A stretch of 64,000 nt of DNA, from the NCBI GenBank assembly GCA_910584635.1, contig CAJUBA010000007.1, positions 10,891 to 74,890 on the forward strand. Reading direction: 5' to 3'. The translations under genes were made by a program, and so were the position numbers. Source of the stretch: an uncultured Christensenella sp. (GTDB lineage: Bacteria > Bacillota > Clostridia > Christensenellales > UBA3700). The notes below the pieces were generated by a model. The model worked only from the letters and a program-made list of their open reading frames with translations. It did no database searches and was not told the origin of the DNA. Below are positions 9,457 to 18,300 of this stretch, piece by piece; positions within the stretch are counted from its first letter, which is position 1, and every line of letters begins with the position of its first letter.

Positions 9457-10875
9457 ATGTCAACCAAAGATATGTCTGTCGGCAAACCGCTCAAAGTGCT
9501 TTACGCTTTCGCTGTCCCCATGATAGTATCCGTACTGTTTCAACAATTCTACAACATTGCCGACTCTCTGATAGCCGGCAATTTTATTTCCGACGAAGGA
9601 AACGCCCTTGCCGCAGTAAACGCCGCTTATCCGGTTACCGTAGTATTCATAGCGATAGGCAACGGTTTCGGCGCGGGAGGAGGCGTCGTAATTTCCAGAA
9701 TATTCGGCTCTAAGAATTATTCTCGCGCAAAAACGGCAATAAAAACAGCGCTGATAAACATAGCCTTCTTTTCGCTTATATTTACGGTTTTGGGGATATT
9801 AACCAACAAACCTCTGCTCTCGCTTATGAATTCGCAGGAACTCGGCGAAACGGTTTACGAACAAAGCGTGGATTATCTCAACATATACGTATACGGCCTG
9901 GGATTTCTTTTCATATACAACGTGGTAAGTTGCATCTTTCAGGCGCTCGGCAATTCCAAAACGCCTCTGTTTCTTCTTATATTCTCCACTCTGTTCAACG
10001 TGGCGATAGACATTATCTTCGTCAAGTATCTCAATCTAGGCGTCAAAGGTCTTGCTTGGGGTACGTTTATCGCGCAAGGCATAGCGTGCGCGCTGTCGCT
10101 TGCGGTGCTTTTAATACACTTGACGAAATTCCCAAAACAAGAGGAAAATTCCCAAAACGAACAAATCGAAAATCGCAAATTAAACAAAGCGTTGGAAAAC
10201 TCCGTCTTCTCCTTCTCCACTTGGTCTAGCATTATGCTGCTGTCTTTGCCCAGCGTTTTGCAAAATTCCACTGTATCGATAGGTCAGTTGTTTGTCCAAA
10301 GTCTTGTCAATTCTTTCGGCAATCCAAACCTTGTCGCAGGTTACGGCTCGGCGTTCAAAATCAACTATATAATCATTTCCGTTTTTCTTACCATATCCAA
10401 CGCTATGGCGACCTTTACTTCTCAAAACATAGGAGCGAAAAGACTTGACAGAGCAAAAGAAGGACTTAAAGGCGGAATAATTTCCATGATTGCGCTCGCT
10501 CTTTTCTCGACTGCGATATATCTTATTTTTGCAAAAAATCTAGTCGCTTTGTTCACTAGCGAAAACAACGCTCAAATTATCGAAATCGGCGCGGAATTTT
10601 TGTATATACTCTCTCCCTTTTACGCGGTAGTCTGCATAAAGATAATTTTCGACGGATTTATAAGAGGCGCGGGAGATATGGCGGGATTTACCGTAAGCAC
10701 AATGACCGATTTGATAATAAGAGTGGGACTTAGTTATCTGTTTGTAAAAGTATTCGACAGCGGGTTCAAAGGAATATGGTGGAGTTGGCCGGTAGGTTGG
10801 GTCGTAGGCGCTGCTGTGGCGGTAATTTTCTATATTTCCAAGCGTTGGCTTAAAACTGCCGACAAATTGCTTTGA
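9457..10875 (+). CDS. MATE family efflux transporter
   Basis: This is a multidrug and toxic compound extrusion family antiporter with about 12 predicted membrane helices, in the cytoplasmic membrane. It would export cationic drugs or metabolites in exchange for Na+ or H+. Family blocks visible include PLKVLYAFAVPMIVSVLFQQFYNIADSLIAG (read across residues 10-40, containing the YNxxD signature) and GFGAGGGVVISRIFG in helix 2-3. A second copy of the MATE repeat follows, with SIGQLFVQSLVNSFG and GFIRGAGDM. It is 472 aa from the ATG at 9457. That start is preferred over an upstream one at 9424 because CGGAGG lies six bases before it. The loop after about residue 220 carries a charged Gln/Asn/Glu-rich insertion. 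The substrate is unknown. Confidence 0.92.
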   Translation: MSTKDMSVGKPLKVLYAFAVPMIVSVLFQQFYNIADSLIAGNFISDEGNALAAVNAAYPVTVVFIAIGNGFGAGGGVVISRIFGSKNYSRAKTAIKTALINIAFFSLIFTVLGILTNKPLLSLMNSQELGETVYEQSVDYLNIYVYGLGFLFIYNVVSCIFQALGNSKTPLFLLIFSTLFNVAIDIIFVKYLNLGVKGLAWGTFIAQGIACALSLAVLLIHLTKFPKQEENSQNEQIENRKLNKALENSVFSFSTWSSIMLLSLPSVLQNSTVSIGQLFVQSLVNSFGNPNLVAGYGSAFKINYIIISVFLTISNAMATFTSQNIGAKRLDRAKEGLKGGIISMIALALFSTAIYLIFAKNLVALFTSENNAQIIEIGAEFLYILSPFYAVVCIKIIFDGFIRGAGDMAGFTVSTMTDLIIRVGLSYLFVKVFDSGFKGIWWSWPVGWVVGAAVAVIFYISKRWLKTADKLL

Positions 10876-10877
10876 AA

Positions 10878-10907
10878 TTGACATACCTACAACTTTTCCG
10901 TTATACT
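10878..10907 (+). promoter_or_regulatory. near-perfect sigma-A promoter
   Basis: TTGACA (10878-10883) and TATACT (10902-10907) with an 18-bp spacer, starting three bases after the MATE stop codon. Transcription would start around 10914, so the ATG at 10914 would be essentially leaderless. It drives the small ORF region and the split-barrel gene. Confidence 0.75.
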
Positions 10908-10913
10908 GATACT

Positions 10914-11124
10914 ATGTTAATCAAACCTATAAAAATAAATCTTGACGAATATCCCTTTTCAGCGGAATAAGCGACAGACATATAGATATATATTGGGGAA
11001 TCAAACTCTTCAATACAACTTGAAAACAACCGCCTTCGCCCAAAGATTTATTGACGTCTACGGCAAAGACAAGATCGATAAAGAAACGCTGCGAACTATC
11101 GCCGCTATTGAAATATTCGGATAA
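10914..11124 (+). pseudogene. small unidentified ORF, probably frameshifted
   Basis: Two partial frames abut here. An 18-codon frame from the ATG at 10914 ends at a TAA at 10968. A second frame, one base over, runs open from a TTG at 10942 to a TAA at 11122-11124. Its end (FAQRFIDVYGKDKIDKETL) reads like a real helical protein rather than noise. A strong promoter lies directly upstream and a good ribosome binding site for the next gene follows. A single-base change near 10940-10968 could have split an original gene of about 70 codons. I do not recognise the family. It could also be one short gene using the TTG start. Confidence 0.4.
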
Positions 11125-11139
11125 TAGGAGGAAAATAAT

Positions 11140-11595
11140 ATGAGAAGAAAAGACAGAGAAATGAACGAAGAATTTGCATTGAATATAGTCGACAAATGCG
11201 AGTGGGCTACGCTTTGCGCAATCACGACGCAAAACGCTCCTTACTGCGTTCCTCTTTCCATTGCGAGAATAGATAATTTTATTTATTTTCACTGCGCGAA
11301 AGAGGGGAAAAAAATAGACTGCTTGAGATACTCCCCTGCCGTCTGCATTTCTTGCGTAGGAGATACCCAACGCCTAAAAGACGAATTTACCACGAAATAC
11401 GAATCCGCTATCGTAACGGGAATTGCGACTCAAGTAACCGAACGCGACGAAAAAATACTTGCGCTGAAAGCGATATGCGAAAGACATACCCCCGCCAATA
11501 TGCAAAATTTTGACGAGGCAATAAACAAAAGTCTTTTTCGCACGGATATTTGGAAAGTTTCGATAGATTCGATAACGGGCAAAAGCAAACGTTAA
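11140..11595 (+). CDS. pyridoxamine 5'-phosphate oxidase-like (NimA-type) split-barrel flavoprotein
   Basis: This 151-aa protein has the FMN-binding split beta-barrel fold pattern of the PNPOx-like/NimA group. MRRKDREM opens the chain, followed by ECATLCAI-type (here CEWATLCAITTQNAPYCVPL), IYFHCAKEGKKIDCLRYSPAVCISCVG-like strands and a closing FRTDIWKVSIDSITGK strand. Family members bind flavin and reduce small molecules, and some confer nitroimidazole resistance. The substrate cannot be told from sequence. AGGAGG precedes the ATG. The gene is followed closely by a terminator, so it ends its transcript. It may be cotranscribed with the broken ORF upstream from the promoter at 10878. Confidence 0.88.
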   Translation: MRRKDREMNEEFALNIVDKCEWATLCAITTQNAPYCVPLSIARIDNFIYFHCAKEGKKIDCLRYSPAVCISCVGDTQRLKDEFTTKYESAIVTGIATQVTERDEKILALKAICERHTPANMQNFDEAINKSLFRTDIWKVSIDSITGKSKR

Positions 11596-11611
11596 CGATT
11601 ATTATACTAAG

Positions 11612-11639
11612 CAAAAGCCGCTAATAAAGCGGCTTTTGC
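11612..11639. terminator. bidirectional intrinsic terminator
   Basis: CAAAAGCCGC / GCGGCTTTTG stem with a 7-nt loop. The A-run on one side and T-run on the other let it serve the rightward split-barrel gene and the leftward acyltransferase operon. Confidence 0.8.
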
Positions 11640-11694
11640 TTTCGGATTATATACCGAAAATTGTGGAAGTGAAAAAACTATGTTTTGATAAAGT

Positions 11695-12741
11695 CTATAA
11701 TTTTACCGGATGTTCTGTCAATACGTCGTCCGAGTATATATCATCGCAATCGTAATAGTCGAAAATATCTTCTTCTGCAAACTCTTCTTCATATATCGGC
11801 AACGCTTTTCTTGCCTTCTCTGCAAGTTCTTTGTCTACTTTCTTTTTGAGCGCAACGTCGTCGGGTTTGCTTGCCAAAGTAGATTCCTTATCGATAAATC
11901 CCTTCGCTACATACTTGTTTTCGAGAGGAGTAAGTCGCATATCGTACTTATCGTAATCGTACCCGTAGAATTCGCAAACCGTTCTGTCATACATTTCCTG
12001 CGTGGCTCTCTGCATATATTCGAGATTATCTTTTACACTCAAATCGTTGCGAGGATAGATAGGCGGACATATCTTAACCGTACAGTCTTTTTTAACGCCC
12101 AACTTTCTTCTAAGCCAATTAGGCTGTCTGAACAGTATTACCGTCATAACCACGGGAACGTTGTTTTTTACCGCGTAGTGGAACGCTCCTTTTTTCAAAG
12201 GACGGGAATTTTCGTATTTTTCCCACATTGCCTGTTCGGCGTAAAAAGTTACCACCGAATTGCCGTGATCGAATATTTCCGTAATAGACTTATCTAGATT
12301 GCTCATCGCTTTTATGGAACTTGCCAACGGCAAGAAGCCGCCCGCTCTGAAAAACTTGCTTGAAAATCCTTTTTTAAGTTGGAATGCCGCGCCCGTCATA
12401 TAATGTCTGTGTCCGAAAGCAACTTGGAAATTTATCATTGTATCGAGCAACATTACGTGATTGGAAACTCTTATAGCGTTGTCGACTTGTTTAAGGTTGT
12501 CTTTTCCCTCTATTTTAAGATCGAACAGCAGTTTGTTTGCAATCGGCAACATTGTTCTTAGCAAACTCTTAACGACAAACCTGCCCGCCTTGAAAGTGCG
12601 GGTCTTCGGTTGAAATTCGTAATCTTTATCAACAGTTATCGTATTGTCCTCGTTAAAGGGAGTAGTCCATTGGTCGTACGCCTCCATTCTCGCGTACTGG
12701 GCGTGCATTTGATCGTATTCTTTCTGTGTAATTTTTGCCAT
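11695..12741 (-). CDS. PlsC-like 1-acylglycerol-3-phosphate acyltransferase family protein
   Basis: This 348-aa protein carries the acyltransferase block I NHxxxxD motif (VSNHVMLLDTMI near residue 90) and a later FYAEQAMWEKYENSRPLKKGAFHYA-like region matching blocks II/III of the PlsC/LPLAT family, here given as positions 165-190. Members move fatty acyl chains onto glycerolipids or sugars at the membrane. The C-terminal 80 residues are acidic (EEEFAEEDIFDYYDC) and are not part of the catalytic domain. It lies 9 bp downstream of a diacylglycerol glycosyltransferase-like gene, so the two probably work together in membrane lipid or glycolipid assembly. GAGG lies about 8 bp before the ATG. The acceptor is unknown. 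Confidence 0.82.
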   Translation of the reverse strand: MAKITQKEYDQMHAQYARMEAYDQWTTPFNEDNTITVDKDYEFQPKTRTFKAGRFVVKSLLRTMLPIANKLLFDLKIEGKDNLKQVDNAIRVSNHVMLLDTMINFQVAFGHRHYMTGAAFQLKKGFSSKFFRAGGFLPLASSIKAMSNLDKSITEIFDHGNSVVTFYAEQAMWEKYENSRPLKKGAFHYAVKNNVPVVMTVILFRQPNWLRRKLGVKKDCTVKICPPIYPRNDLSVKDNLEYMQRATQEMYDRTVCEFYGYDYDKYDMRLTPLENKYVAKGFIDKESTLASKPDDVALKKKVDKELAEKARKALPIYEEEFAEEDIFDYYDCDDIYSDDVLTEHPVKL

Positions 12742-12750
12742 CGTACTGCC

Positions 12751-13881
12751 TCAACAATTCATGATATAGGATGCTATGCGGTCGGCTCCGTTATCGCGTT
12801 TGTCCAACTTGTAAGTGTTTGCGATATAGCCTTGCAACAGTGTCGGATCGTCAATCCATTGTTCGATTTGCCTTTTGATTTTCATAGGGCTGTATATCGC
12901 CCTGCCGCACCCTAACGAATCGACAAAATAATCGACCGTCGCTTTCTCTATCGGATGCGCGTAGTAATCTATAATAACGGGAGTGTGCATATACACGCTG
13001 TCAAGTACCGCATTTGGACCGCCCTTGCAAATAAGAACGTCGCTCGCGCAGTAATACTCGTGTATATCCGTAGTAAACGGCAATACCGTCAACGTAACGT
13101 TGTCCGGAAGTTCGGAAGCGATTCGCTTGTATTTGGAATAAAGTTTTTCATTCTTACCCGCGACAAAAATAACGTTCAGTTGTCTATCGGTATTGAGTAG
13201 ATAACTCGTAACCAAATCGGCTTTTGCTTTCGCGTACGCGCCGTCGGCAACAGTAACGGTAAACTTGTCGGGAAGATTGTATTTTTTCCTGTAATACGTC
13301 TTGTCGTCTACGCTGTCGAGAATACATTTTCTCGTCGCGCAAGGCACTTGAAAAAGGCTCTCTTTTGAAAAATGTTTTTCCACCGCCTGTTGATAAGCAA
13401 GCGCATTGTTTACAAAAAACGCGCCGTCGCGATTGTCCCACCACATGTGAACGTTGTTGTCGGGATTATATGTTACCACTCTTACGTTCGGAGCAATCTT
13501 TTTATACTCCAAAGCGCAGTACGTCATATAGTAATGCGTGCTGACTATCACGTCAGGATTTTGACTTGCGAAATATTCCAAAACTCCTTTTGTAGCCTTT
13601 CTGAAAGTCGTTTTATGAAGCAGACGGAAAAAGTTGAGTCCAAACGCTCCCAAAAGCGTAAAGCACATATTTCCGTAACCTTTCAGCGAATTGGTACGTT
13701 GCGTATTTTTTATGATAAAATTCTCATAACCAATCATCTTCTTATCGTTGCCTTCGCGCATAACGCGAGACTCGATAATTTGTGCGTCGGAATATTTGCT
13801 CAAACTATCTCTTATAGACTGTATCGATGTTATATGCCCCATACCCGATTCAAAATATGTCAACAAAACTTTTTTTGCCAT
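12751..13881 (-). CDS. MGDG-synthase/UgtP-like lipid glycosyltransferase (GT28 family)
   Basis: A 376-aa glycosyltransferase with the N-terminal MGDG-synthase signature: LLTYFESGMGHITSIQSI at residues 5-22, the GxGHxxA-type loop. A C-terminal GT28 nucleotide-sugar-binding domain contains LICKGGPNAVLDSVYMHTPVI near residue 290. It would transfer glucose or galactose to diacylglycerol on the cytoplasmic face of the membrane. The start at 13881 is chosen over an in-frame upstream codon at 13911 because GGAGG sits seven bases before it and family members begin with a short MAKKVLL strand. It is the first gene of an operon with the acyltransferase. Confidence 0.85.
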   Translation of the reverse strand: MAKKVLLTYFESGMGHITSIQSIRDSLSKYSDAQIIESRVMREGNDKKMIGYENFIIKNTQRTNSLKGYGNMCFTLLGAFGLNFFRLLHKTTFRKATKGVLEYFASQNPDVIVSTHYYMTYCALEYKKIAPNVRVVTYNPDNNVHMWWDNRDGAFFVNNALAYQQAVEKHFSKESLFQVPCATRKCILDSVDDKTYYRKKYNLPDKFTVTVADGAYAKAKADLVTSYLLNTDRQLNVIFVAGKNEKLYSKYKRIASELPDNVTLTVLPFTTDIHEYYCASDVLICKGGPNAVLDSVYMHTPVIIDYYAHPIEKATVDYFVDSLGCGRAIYSPMKIKRQIEQWIDDPTLLQGYIANTYKLDKRDNGADRIASYIMNC

Positions 13882-14014
13882 ACGTTCCTCCGCATATAAT
13901 CGCCGTTTCAACGGCTTTTGGTATGTAAAAGAACGAAATTACCCGTTATTGTTCGATTTCAATGTACAAAATTTGCAAAAGTAATTGACTTTTATCAATT
14001 ATTTTACTATTCTT

Positions 14015-14043
14015 ATTATAAGAGAATTCGACAAAATTATCAA
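14015..14043 (-). promoter_or_regulatory. promoter of the lipid glycosyltransferase operon, with a Spo0A-like box in the spacer
   Basis: On the minus strand TTGATA (14038-14043) and TATAAT (14015-14020) have a 17-bp spacer. The spacer contains TTTTGTCGAA, a perfect match to the Spo0A box core TGTCGAA (14027-14033). The leader before the start codon (13882-14014) also has a small GCCGTT/AACGGC hairpin at 13902-13915. The remaining bases to tetR at 14245 are AT-rich with no other element I can defend. Confidence 0.6.
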
Positions 14044-14244
14044 CCGCAAAACCTATACCATTTACCGCTATTATGTATTATAATCGACATTATTATTCTA
14101 AAATGTTTATTATTATACCATAATTTTGGCAAATTGTTGGCGGTTAACAAATGGTTAACAGATAGTTTATATTGAGTTAATAATTATAAAATATACGTTT
14201 TTTATGAGAAAAATGTCAATTTTAATGCGAGGGGAAAATTTATA

Positions 14245-14814
14245 ATGGACAAGACAAAAAAAGACAGAAGATTCAAGCGTACGCAACAGCAATTACTATG
14301 CGCTTTGAAAGAACTGATAAATACGAAAAGCATCGTAAATATTTCTGTAAGAGAACTTGCGGAACTTGCGGACGTCAACAGAGCGACGTTTTATCTGCAT
14401 TACCGCGACCCCTACGATATGCTTGAACAACTCGGAAACGAATTTATTGAAAATCTTAAAACAATTCTTGTGAAAGACAACGAAGGATTTAACCCCGCGA
14501 AAAGTTTTGTCAATCTATATAAATATGTAAAAGAAAATTACGATATTGCGTATATTCTATTCAGTCCTAATTGCGACAGCGGTTTCGGCAGACATTTGGA
14601 GCAATCTCTTGAAAAGTTCTGTTTTGACAGTTGGATAGTCCGCGCCAAGGACGACGATTCGCGCAACTGCGATTATTTTAGCGTCTATTTGGTCGCCGGC
14701 ATTACCGCTCTTTTGGAGAAATGGGTCTTCGACGGATTTGTCGAATCGCCCGAAGAGATGGCAAAACTGTCGCAATACTTCATGATGTACGGCGGAAAAC
14801 AATTCTGGGAATAA
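14245..14814 (+). CDS. TetR/AcrR family transcriptional regulator
   Basis: This is a 189-aa regulator. Residues 8-60 are the TetR helix-turn-helix (RRFKRTQQQLLCALKELI, then NISVRELAELADVNRATFYLHY), with the recognition helix ending in RATFYLHY as is typical. The C-terminal 120 residues are an all-helical ligand-binding and dimerisation domain of the TetR_C type seen with short Firmicute regulators. It is divergently oriented to the glycosyltransferase/acyltransferase operon across 363 bp, so it may control that operon or itself. GAGGGG lies about 11 bp before the ATG. The ligand is unknown. Confidence 0.9.
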   Translation: MDKTKKDRRFKRTQQQLLCALKELINTKSIVNISVRELAELADVNRATFYLHYRDPYDMLEQLGNEFIENLKTILVKDNEGFNPAKSFVNLYKYVKENYDIAYILFSPNCDSGFGRHLEQSLEKFCFDSWIVRAKDDDSRNCDYFSVYLVAGITALLEKWVFDGFVESPEEMAKLSQYFMMYGGKQFWE

Positions 14815-14843
14815 TTTCTAAAATCATTACTTACTAAAAATCC

Positions 14844-14870
14844 AAAACCGCGTAAATATTACGCGGTTTT
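14844..14870. terminator. intrinsic terminator after tetR
   Basis: A 12-bp perfect stem, AAAACCGCGTAA with TTACGCGGTTTT and a 3-nt loop, ends in four Ts. It lies 30 bp after the tetR stop. Confidence 0.8.
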
Positions 14871-14967
14871 GTAATTTATAAAAACAGAAAAACCGACCGG
14901 TCGTAAAATCTACACTTCGTTTTAATTTTAGTCGGACTCTTTGTTTATATTGATTTTTTATTGCACT

Positions 14968-15063
14968 AGATATTTCGACTTCGCTTCGCTCCGCTCAATA
15001 TGACGGGAGAGTTAACAAAGTATCATTTATTCACCCGTCATTCTGAGCGTAGTCGAAGAATCT
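14968..15063. repeat. dispersed CGAAGAATCT-type repeat, copy A
   Basis: A 96-bp unit whose two ends are related inverted arms: AGATATTTCGACTTCGC at the left, and GCGTAGTCGAAGAATCT at the right. The arms also contain CTCAATATGACGGGAG and ACCCGTCATTCTGAG. It can form an imperfect hairpin. Copies B (20529-20693) and C (38217-38310) are in this window. Such TTCGACTxCGCTC/GTCATTCTGAG repeats are non-coding dispersed repeats. Confidence 0.75.
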
Positions 15064-15134
15064 GGTCTTATTTATTATCCGTATTTAGTCCAACTAAATC
15101 GTAATGTAATGGAGATTTTACGTCTGGTCTGATT

Positions 15135-15252
15135 AAATAGCAAAGCGGAATTACTTATATTACGCTCATACTTTTTGGTTTCCATTTTTCTGTTCTACCT
15201 CTCGCTTCCGCTAAAAAATATGGCTGTAATCTGTAATTCCGCTTTGCTATTT
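15135..15252. repeat. 118-bp terminal-inverted-repeat element, copy 1 (downstream of envelope gene 1)
   Basis: Perfect 20-bp terminal inverted repeats, starting AAATAGCAAAGCGG at 15135-15154 and ending at 15233-15252, enclose a 78-bp core. The core matches the second copy at 44166-44283 in blocks such as ATTACGCTCATACTTTTTGG and AAATATGGCTGTAATCTG. It lies 67 bp beyond the stop codon of the giant gene. It is too short to encode anything. It may be a miniature element or a conserved 3' structure or terminator of the envelope cassettes. Confidence 0.8.
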
Positions 15253-15319
15253 CTTTTCTGTAGTCTTTTATTTATCCTATTATTCAACAACGCTTCAATT
15301 AAACAGCGTATAACGGACT

Positions 15320-18300
15320 CTATTTCTTCCTCAAAGAGCGTTGCTCTTTGAGGAAATCGTTGTAACGTTCAATTTGATCTTCGCGCAGGTCAATCATCTC
15401 CTTTGCCGTCGCCAACGCTTGACTATCCCCTACTATCAACTCAGTTTCTTTTACCTTTACTTTTGTTCCTTCGCTTCCCGCGTTCCTTCTGATGTCCTTC
15501 ATATACTCGTCTTCCATCTTGAATAACGCTACCGTGCAGTCTTTCTTTATCGTCAGTTTTACCAACGGATTTACAGACGACTGTCCAAGTAAGATATAGT
15601 ACGTAGATTTCTTCTCTTTACACTTTTCCTTACTCATTGCGTATTCTTTCAACGTATCGAAGAACTTCTTTTGTTTTGCGGACAGTTTTGCGTACGCTTC
15701 GTCTAAGGTAAGTCTAGAAGCGGTTGCCTTTGCTTTGGGCGCAGGTTTTTCGACAGGTATCTCTACTATCTTCTCTACTACCTTTTCTACTTCGATTGGT
15801 ACTTCAACCTTTACTTCCTTGACTACTTCCTTTTCGACTATTTTTTCAACTTCGACAGGCACCTCTTTTTCCACTATTTTTTCAACTACTTTCTCAACCG
15901 GTACCTCGACTATCTTTTCTATTACTTCTTTTTCAGTACTTTTATTAGCCGACAACTCGTCTATCTTTTTGAGCAACGTCTCTTGATTTTTCATCAAGTC
16001 TTCGTTGGCTTTCATCAACTTGTCTATCTTCTCGTCGTTTGCCGATACTTGTATTACTTTCTCGACTACCTGTCCGCCCGAAGTTTCTCTTTCTATTACT
16101 CTCTCAACCGGTTGTTGTTCGGAAAGTTTTTGCATTAACTTTTCTATTCGCTCTTCGTTGCGCTTATTCTGCTCAATAAGTTCCTGTACAAGTTCGTCAT
16201 TGTTAGACGCCTGTTGCGGTAGGTACTGCTGTACGTTAGGTAACATTGCAGATACTGCGTCGTTTATCATACAACGCATTTCTTCCATCCCAACCGCCGA
16301 TTGTCCGTTATACGCAAAGCCTTGCGGTTGTCCCTGTCCGCCTTGCATATTTCCCGCGTTTCCGCCCATCATGTGCATGAACATCATCTTCATTTCTTCG
16401 TCGCGGCGCTTGCTCTCTCCGCGTTCAAATTCTTCTTTCGCATCTTCGAGATTCCTCAAAGATTTCTTGTATCCTCTCTTCTCTATAAGCATAAATACAA
16501 ACGACAGCACCGCTAAGCCCATTAGTACGCTTGCTATTATTGTCCAGTTGGTCATGCTAAGTCCAAACAAGCCTGTTCCGCCCGTTACGTAATACGTCTT
16601 GTATTTGCTCTCTACTACTCTCTTATTCTCTTTCTTCTTACTTGCGTAGCCTATCCCCTTTGCCGTAAAGATTATTATTAGTACTATACTTACTCCGCTG
16701 GCTATTACTTGCCACCACTCTTTCAATACTTCAAGGACTTTTTCAAAACTGTTTCCGTCTTCCCCGTCCCCGTCTTCTCCGTTAGGGTTCGTCGGCTCGT
16801 TTCCGTCCGTCGGCAAGTCCGGATCTACCTGCGGATAATAAGGATTCTTAGAATCGTTCGGGTCCGTCAACTTATCGTTCGCGCTTACGCTGAACTCCTG
16901 CCAATCCGTTTCCATACTTCCGTCTGCAAAGATAAAGTGATTCTTTTCGCTATCTTTTATCTTCGCTCTTATTCTGTACGTATTTCCCGCTTGCAAATCC
17001 TTGTAGTCTACTGCGTTGTCTTCGCTGTCCACTATCTCATATTCTATTCCGTTTATCTGTCCGTACTTCAAGTTCAATACGTTAGGCTTGGCTTGCGTAT
17101 TCCAATCTATCGCTATCTTCGCCTTTACTATCTCAAACTCGTAGTCGTACTCCCCCTCTATCTCATACTTATCAGCATAATCGCTCTTCAGTCTTATCTC
17201 CGCTCTGTATACTCCTACTTCCTTTGGCGCCTCGTTCAGCCTTGTATATCCTTCATAGTACGTTATCTCAAACGCGTTCGCCGGCAATACGCTGTCCCCG
17301 CCTATATTCAACTTAACGTGTCTGGGATTCGTGTTGTACTCCAACTCATTGCTTTCCAACGCTACCGTTACTTTTGTCAGCGCTCTTCCTACCTTAAACC
17401 ATTTCGACGTAGCGTTTGCATCGTCAAACTCATAGTTCCTACTATCTACCAACACAGGCTTCGCTATGTAAAACTTAACATCGCTTTCGCTGTACTCTAT
17501 CTCATCCGCGCTCTTAGGCGTTTCGTCTATTATCTTTCCCGTAGAATCCGTTTCGTAATACTCGTACTCTACTACTCCTTCCGCCAACGGGTCTCTCAAT
17601 ACTTTTACGTCAAACGCTTTTCCGTTACCGTCCGTTACGCTCTCGTTCTTCCAACTTCCCGTCTGTATTCTCGCCTTGACTATATTCCAAGTCTTCGTCC
17701 ACTCGAATTCTCCTTCCAAATCTATATACGTCGTCGGGTCGTATTCGTCAGGCAATACGTAGTTTTCTTCGTATCCTTCTTCCAATACGAATCTCGTTAT
17801 ATACGCGCTTCCGTAATCCCCTACGTTCGCTCCCGTATTATTCTCATACTCCGCGCTCAACCCTTCCGGCATTGTCTTCGGATCCAGTACCGCCGTCGAG
17901 CCGTTCTCTCTGTCGTACGGAAGTTTTCCGTCATACTCCCACTTGACTTTGGACAAGTCGAACTTCGCTTTCGCTATCTCCCATCTTATCTCGTATATCT
18001 CGCTTGTTCCGTCTCCGTTGTTCTTCAACGATATTGACGTTTTATACTTATCCGCGTTCGTTCCTACCAAAGAATTTGTTGCGTTTTCGTACTCTACTTT
18101 ATATCCGCCTATTCCATAACTGCTATCCAACGTATATCCGTTGGGTACTTTCACTTTAAGGCTGTACGCTTTCGCGTCATACGTTATTGCATCGTCCAAT
18201 TCCGTCGTCTTATCCGTATCCGACAACAGTTTGTCTTTATATACTCCTCTTACCTTGCTTCCGTTCTTATACAGTTCCCATGTCAACACCGTTCTGGCAG

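Noticed and set aside
15735..16592. Serine/threonine-rich plus-strand frames opposite the coiled-coil part of envelope gene 1 (similar ones at 44599-45642)
   Set aside because: They are the reverse reading of EKVVEK-type repeats and low-complexity segments. They have no ribosome binding sites, and the minus-strand product is clearly real.
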